Shown piece by piece: positions 6,476-10,306 of a DNA stretch of 10,306 nt. Under the pieces are notes generated by a model. That model did no database searches and was not told the DNA's origin. It was given only the letters and a program-made list of their open reading frames with translations. The translations under genes were made by a program, and so were the position numbers. Position 1 is the stretch's first letter; each line of letters opens with the position of its first letter. Source of the DNA: Clostridium sp. (GTDB lineage Bacteria > Bacillota > Clostridia > Clostridiales > Clostridiaceae); NCBI GenBank assembly GCA_012511315.1, contig JAAZGI010000331.1:1-10306 (forward strand), in the 5' to 3' direction.

Positions 6476-7456
6476 TTATCCAATATCACCGTTTCGAATG
6501 GCTTGAGCCAGTTCCTTGGCATAGTAGGTGATTAAAATATCTGCTCCAGCTCGAAAGATGGAAATGGCCGTTTCACACATTAAACGATGTTCATCCATTA
6601 AGCCTTGACTGGCACAAGCCTTAATCATGGCATACTCACCACTGACGCTGTAGGCTACCAGGGGTGTATTGGTCCGTTCCTTGACCCGACTAATCACGTC
6701 TAAATAGGATAAAGCTGGCTTAACCATAATAAAGTCTGCGCCTTCAGCTAGGTCTAAATCCACTTCTTTTAGGGCTTCCCGCTGATTATGAAAATCCATC
6801 TGATAGCTATTGCGATCACCAAATTGAGGTTTTGAACCTGCCGCCTCACGGAAAGGGCCATAAAATGCTGATGCATACTTGACGGAATAACTCATAATGG
6901 GAATATGGGTAAAGCCAGCTTGGTCCAATACTTCTCGAATGTGACCCACATCACCATCCATCATGTCTGAGGGTGCCACCATATCACAGCCGGCTTTGGC
7001 ATGGGATAGTGCTACTTGGCCAATAATCTCTAAGGTTTCGTCATTGGCAACACCCTCTTCGCAAAGAACTCCACAATGGCCATGGCTGGTGTATTCACAT
7101 AGGCACACATCCGTAATCACCTGAATGCGATCTCCAAAGGTCTTTTTTAATTGGCCAACAGCCCGTTGGATGATGCCATTTTCTTCATAGGCACCGGAGC
7201 CTCGCTCATCTTTTTCAGCGGGGATGCCGAAGAGCATAAAGCGAAACACACCAAAAGATATGGCTTCTTCAATGCCTTCATTTAATCGATCTAAGGTATA
7301 GCGATACTGCCCAGGCATGGAGGTTATTTCAGTTTTTTTATTCTCCCCGGCTTCTACAAAAACCGGGTAAATCAAACTGGCTGAAGAAACTCTCGTTTCC
7401 CGCACCATTTCGCGCATCAGTTCATTGCATCGTAACCGTCTGGGTCTAATCTTCAT
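6476..7456 (-). CDS. hemB: Delta-aminolevulinic acid dehydratase (porphobilinogen synthase) HemB
   Basis: HemB condenses two 5-aminolevulinate molecules into porphobilinogen, the second step after ALA synthesis begins and common to heme, siroheme and B12. The 326-residue length is standard. Schiff-base lysines are Lys193 (MSYSVKYASAFYGPFREA) and Lys246 (FIMVKPALSYLD). The catalytic zinc triad is present as DVCLCEYTSHGHCG with Cys118, Cys120 and Cys128, so this is a Zn-dependent rather than Asp-rich Mg-type enzyme. The N terminus (RPRRLRCNELMREMVRET) and the GVFRFMLFGIP block match the family. The ATG overlaps the stop of cobA-hemD by 11 bases, with AAGGAG about 10 bases upstream. All expected residues are present, in contrast to HemC in the same operon. 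Confidence 0.97.
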   Translation of the reverse strand: MKIRPRRLRCNELMREMVRETRVSSASLIYPVFVEAGENKKTEITSMPGQYRYTLDRLNEGIEEAISFGVFRFMLFGIPAEKDERGSGAYEENGIIQRAVGQLKKTFGDRIQVITDVCLCEYTSHGHCGVLCEEGVANDETLEIIGQVALSHAKAGCDMVAPSDMMDGDVGHIREVLDQAGFTHIPIMSYSVKYASAFYGPFREAAGSKPQFGDRNSYQMDFHNQREALKEVDLDLAEGADFIMVKPALSYLDVISRVKERTNTPLVAYSVSGEYAMIKACASQGLMDEHRLMCETAISIFRAGADILITYYAKELAQAIRNGDIG

Positions 7457-8936
7457 GTCTTACCAGCTCCTTCATTTTATCTCTCATCTTGGCCACTGTG
7501 GCCTGATCAGCTACCTCTACTTGAAAGCCAAATTGGCGGGCCTTAGCCGCTGTGGTTTCACCAATGGCAATACAGTGTAACTGCCTATAATCCAAATTGG
7601 GATAGGACTGAACAAAACCCTCCACCGTGGATCCACTGGAAAAGGTGATAAAGTCTGCCTCTTCAATGGTTTGATTGGCCACGCCAGCATCAGCAAACAA
7701 AGTTTCATAGACTGCCACATGGTGAAATCTCCGCCCACTTGCTTGGAGGTCCTTTGGTAGGTCTTCTGATAAAACCTTTCCCCCCATCAATAAAAAACTC
7801 TCTGACTTCTGAGACCGCTTTATGAGGCCTTGGGCCATTTCTTTTCCATAATAAGTGGAAGGCATATAGTCAGGAATCAATCCATACTCTTTTAAAGCTT
7901 TCTTGGTTTCACTACCCACCACTGAAATTTTCATGCCAGCCAAAGCTCTTGCATCCAAGCCCTTGGAAAACAAGCCATCGAAAAAGTGGGTTACGCCATT
8001 TCGGCTTGTAAATAAAAGCCAGTTATAATTCTGAAGCTTAGATAAGACTCTTTGAAATTCATCAGAATCTTGCCACAAAGGACGGATTGAGATGGAAGGC
8101 ACCTCAAGAACCCTGGCACCATCCGCTCGTAGTAGGCGGGATAAATTGGACGGGCTCGTTCTTGCTCGAGTCACAATAACGGTTTGCCCTTTTAAAGGCT
8201 GATTCATGAACCAATCATAGGCTTCACTCCGCCGAGTAACCTCGCCCACCACTATTAAAGCCGGTGATTGATTGGCTTCCCCTTGAGCTTGTGATTCCAT
8301 TTCTCCTAGCGTTGACAACAATTTACGCTGCTGGGGTAGGGTTGCGTTTTCAACAATCGCCACTGGCATATCCTGTGACATACCAGCCGCCATTAAGCCC
8401 TGCCTAATTTTCCCGAGATTGCCGACGCCCATTAGGAAAATCAAGGTGCCCCCCGTTCGTGCCAGTGCTTCAAAATCAATGGCTAAGGGCTCACTTCCTT
8501 TGGCATGCCCCGTTATGACATGAAAAGAGGACGCTTCCCCTCGCTGGGTCACCGGAATCCCTGCATAGGCAGCTCCAGCTATGGCTGAAGTGATACCAGG
8601 TACCACTTCAAAGGGAACGCCATGACGAACTAATAGTTCTAATTCTTCCCCCCCTCGTCCAAACACAAAGGGGTCTCCTCCCTTTAGACGAACCACTTTT
8701 TTCCCCGCCAAACCTTTTTCAAGAAGAATTTGGTTGATTTCAGCTTGAGGAACGGGGTGATCGTTGACATGTTTTCCCACGTTGATTTTTTCAGCTGTTT
8801 GCGGGATAAGCTCTAAAATTTCATCACCAACTAAGCGATCAAACAAACCCACCTCAGCTTCCGCCAATTTCTCTCGACCTTTGATGGTTAACAATCCCGC
8901 ATCTCCGGGTCCAGCTCCCACTAATGTTACTGCCAT
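7446..8936 (-). CDS. cobA/hemD: CobA-HemD fusion: uroporphyrinogen-III C-methyltransferase / uroporphyrinogen-III synthase
   Basis: The 496-residue bifunctional protein closes hydroxymethylbilane to uroporphyrinogen III and then methylates it at C2 and C7 to precorrin-2. Residues 1 to about 245 are SUMT: LVGAGPGDAGLLTIKG (5-20), VGKHVNDHPVPQAEIN (53-68), VVRLKGGDPFVFGRGGEE (81-98), PGITSAIAGAAYAGIPVTQRG (113-133) and SPALIVVGEV (224-233). Residues about 249-490 are HemD: VIVTRA (253-258), LLFTSRNGV (307-315), FITFSSGSTVEGF (429-441) and IAIGETTAAKARQFG (456-470). HemD is poorly conserved, but these blocks and the fusion position make the call firm. The same order (methylase first) is common in clostridia and related bacteria. 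It overlaps hemC by 10 bases and hemB by 11, implying coupled translation. It is the branch point where flow splits toward heme or toward siroheme and B12. Confidence 0.95.
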   Translation of the reverse strand: MAVTLVGAGPGDAGLLTIKGREKLAEAEVGLFDRLVGDEILELIPQTAEKINVGKHVNDHPVPQAEINQILLEKGLAGKKVVRLKGGDPFVFGRGGEELELLVRHGVPFEVVPGITSAIAGAAYAGIPVTQRGEASSFHVITGHAKGSEPLAIDFEALARTGGTLIFLMGVGNLGKIRQGLMAAGMSQDMPVAIVENATLPQQRKLLSTLGEMESQAQGEANQSPALIVVGEVTRRSEAYDWFMNQPLKGQTVIVTRARTSPSNLSRLLRADGARVLEVPSISIRPLWQDSDEFQRVLSKLQNYNWLLFTSRNGVTHFFDGLFSKGLDARALAGMKISVVGSETKKALKEYGLIPDYMPSTYYGKEMAQGLIKRSQKSESFLLMGGKVLSEDLPKDLQASGRRFHHVAVYETLFADAGVANQTIEEADFITFSSGSTVEGFVQSYPNLDYRQLHCIAIGETTAAKARQFGFQVEVADQATVAKMRDKMKELVRHED

Positions 8937-10279
8937 GGCCGAACCTTACCTTCCAATAACTCGGCAGCTAACTGATGAGCCAACTGTTCCGCTTTGGCCT
9001 TTGGCCCCCGCGTTTTGCTGCGTAAGAGTTTACCCTCCTCATTAACATAAAGAGCCACTAGTTCCAGCTCCTTGCCCTGAAGAGTGGCGCAGGCAGCAAC
9101 CCCTGAAGCACCACCTTGATCCAAACAACCCAGTAAACTTCGTTCCGCCAAGGAAATAAGCTCTGACTCTTGGGAATGAATACACGCTAGATAATCATAA
9201 TTTCCGCCAGCTCTACCTTGGATTGCCAAGATACCTTGTGATGCCGACGGGATGACTTGGTCGATGGTGAAGGCCTGACTAATTCGTTCTTCCAGATTCA
9301 TTCGCTTTAAACCACAAGCTGCTAGAATTAAACCACCATATAGACCATTATCTAGTTGCTCTAGGCGAGAGAAAATATCCCCCCGAACCATCGCCGTTGG
9401 AATATCTGGGAATAATTCAGACAGTTGTGCTTGCCGGGTTACACTGGAAGTTCCAATGGGTAAACCCTTGGGAATTTCCGTGAGCCCCTTAGGCAGAATC
9501 AATGCATCCCGAGTATCAGCTCGAGGGCTTAAGGCCACCATAGGAAAATCCGGGTTTTCATCATAGGGTATATCTTTATAACTATGGACTGCAAAGTCAA
9601 TCTCTTTATTTCTAAGGGCCACTTCAAGTTCCCTCATAAAAAGGCCTTTGCCACCCACCTCATCAATGGTTTTATCTAGGATCCGATCCCCCTTGGTGGT
9701 AAAGGTCACTAGCTCAAGCTCTATATCCGGATGAGCTTGCTTAATTTCTGACATGATTAGGTGTGCTTGCTTTACGGCCAGCCGACTGGCCCTTGAGCCT
9801 ACTTTAATTGTTTGTTTCATTTTTTCCTCTCTTAACTCTTCTGCCCGATTGCGCAAGGATCTATGGTCGCCATGTTTTGATACAATCCCCATCAAAAAGT
9901 CGCTATCTTCCACTAAAGCTGGAAAATAGACATCGGTTTCGTCTCGATTGTCCGATACGATGCATAATACCTTTTTTTCTCGACAAAGAGCTCCAATTTC
10001 ATGATTCACGGTCCGGTCGTCCGTGGCAGCGATTACTAAAAATAGATCTCCATTATCTAAAACAGTGGGATCGTAGGCTCTTTGCCGAAGTCGAACCTCC
10101 CCCAACTGTTCTCTCTCCACCAAATGATTCGAAAACTCAGTGGCTAGCGCAGTGATATCTGCTCCAAAAGGTTGTAACTTCGTGAACCGTCGAGTGGCTA
10201 TCTTACCTCCACCAATGATTAAAATTTGTTTGCCTTTTAAGTTAATAAAGAGCGGAAAATAGCCGAAAGTTGACTCCAT
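8927..10279 (-). CDS. hemC: Fusion of precorrin-2 dehydrogenase (SirC/Met8-type) and porphobilinogen deaminase HemC
   Basis: This 450-residue frame joins two enzymes. Residues 1-153 are a short SirC/CysG-B-like NAD-dependent dehydrogenase that oxidises precorrin-2 to sirohydrochlorin: GGGKIATRR (23-31), AATDDRTVN (84-92) and CIVSD (106-110), whose Asp110 aligns with the conserved catalytic-region Asp of CysG/Met8p. Residues 154-450 (297 aa) are HemC, which polymerises four porphobilinogens into hydroxymethylbilane: VGSRASRLAVKQA, GGKGLF, HSYKDIP (Asp236), VRGDIFSRL and ILAACGLKR. Two usual features are altered. The SSLRRQ motif reads SSVTRQ (Thr281), and the cofactor loop GGCxxP reads LDQGGASGVAACA, with no Cys at the usual place; Cys385 and Cys397 are nearby. 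GGAGG lies 7 bases before the ATG at 10279. A second Shine-Dalgarno and ATG occur exactly at the domain boundary (9820), so a free HemC may also be made. Confidence 0.88.
   Translation of the reverse strand: MESTFGYFPLFINLKGKQILIIGGGKIATRRFTKLQPFGADITALATEFSNHLVEREQLGEVRLRQRAYDPTVLDNGDLFLVIAATDDRTVNHEIGALCREKKVLCIVSDNRDETDVYFPALVEDSDFLMGIVSKHGDHRSLRNRAEELREEKMKQTIKVGSRASRLAVKQAHLIMSEIKQAHPDIELELVTFTTKGDRILDKTIDEVGGKGLFMRELEVALRNKEIDFAVHSYKDIPYDENPDFPMVALSPRADTRDALILPKGLTEIPKGLPIGTSSVTRQAQLSELFPDIPTAMVRGDIFSRLEQLDNGLYGGLILAACGLKRMNLEERISQAFTIDQVIPSASQGILAIQGRAGGNYDYLACIHSQESELISLAERSLLGCLDQGGASGVAACATLQGKELELVALYVNEEGKLLRSKTRGPKAKAEQLAHQLAAELLEGKVRPWQ
9818..9831 (-). promoter_or_regulatory. 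Internal ribosome binding site and ATG at the HemC domain start
   Basis: Within the fused frame, GAGAGG (9831-9826) lies 5 bases before an in-frame ATG (9820-9818). This ATG encodes Met154, and the peptide that follows, MKQTIKVGSRAS, is the normal N terminus of a stand-alone HemC. Initiation here would give a 297-residue HemC, close to the usual 300-310. The site decides whether the product is one fusion or a mixture of fusion and free HemC. Confidence 0.5.
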
Positions 10280-10306
10280 TCATATCCCTCCTTCTCGATT
10301 GGACGC
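10280..10306 (-). CDS. Possible C-terminal end of an upstream gene (candidate hemA)
   Basis: In one minus-strand frame the edge reads eight sense codons (ASNREGGI) followed by TGA at 10282-10280, directly abutting the ATG of the fusion gene. Such stop-start contact fits the tight operon. In clostridial hem clusters the gene before the precorrin-2 dehydrogenase is often hemA (glutamyl-tRNA reductase), so hemA is the natural guess. Eight codons carry no family signature and the other two frames are also open here, so this is context-based only. Confidence 0.25.
   Translation of the reverse strand, partial: ASNREGGI

Noticed and set aside
7517..7738. Minus-strand 73-codon frame inside the HemD domain
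   Set aside because: It overlaps a conserved part of cobA-hemD in another frame, has no family resemblance and is best explained as a shadow.
3401..10279. A cobalamin riboswitch inside or between the operon genes
   Set aside because: Genes overlap nearly everywhere and the one 88-base gap is too short and lacks B12-box-like sequence; any riboswitch would lie beyond the right edge.

Overview
The window looks like part of a chromosome from an anaerobic, low-to-mid-GC Firmicute, probably a clostridial lineage. That rests on the strong AGGAGG-type ribosome binding sites, the cobA-hemD and cbiE-cbiT fusions, the short CbiX chelatase of the anaerobic (early cobalt) B12 route, and a hem gene order of the kind known from clostridia. 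No species can be named from sequence alone. Every gene I can support is on the minus strand, so the biological order runs from high to low coordinates.

Region 1 (10306 down to 2721) is a compact tetrapyrrole operon: a precorrin-2 dehydrogenase/HemC fusion, CobA-HemD, HemB, CbiX, CbiE-CbiT, CbiA and CbiC. Genes overlap by 4 to 14 bases at every junction except hemB/cbiX, which are 88 bases apart. The last codons of an upstream gene, plausibly hemA, may lie at the right edge. HemB makes porphobilinogen, HemC polymerises it and HemD closes the ring to uroporphyrinogen III. CobA and the dehydrogenase domain make precorrin-2 and then sirohydrochlorin, and CbiX inserts the metal. CbiET, CbiA and CbiC act later in corrin synthesis. 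The remaining cbi genes (L, H, F, G, D, J) and the later hem genes are not in the window.

Region 2 (2720 down to 2056) is non-coding. It holds a strong hairpin terminator at 2331-2370 that probably ends the operon, after about 350 bases with no recognisable gene. Region 3 (2055 to 550) is a monocistronic FAD/NAD(P)-binding oxidoreductase-like gene followed by a strong terminator at 418-463. Region 4 (414 to 1) holds a promoter with a 7-1-7 Fur-family-like palindrome in its spacer, then the first 27 codons of a 5'-nucleotidase-type metallophosphatase that runs off the left edge.

The main oddities are two tetrapyrrole enzymes in one operon that lack their textbook cysteine: HemC lacks the dipyrromethane-anchoring Cys, and CbiA lacks the glutaminase nucleophile. 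In addition, the dehydrogenase-HemC fusion keeps an internal Shine-Dalgarno and ATG at the HemC boundary. I found no mobile element, CRISPR array, tRNA or rRNA.
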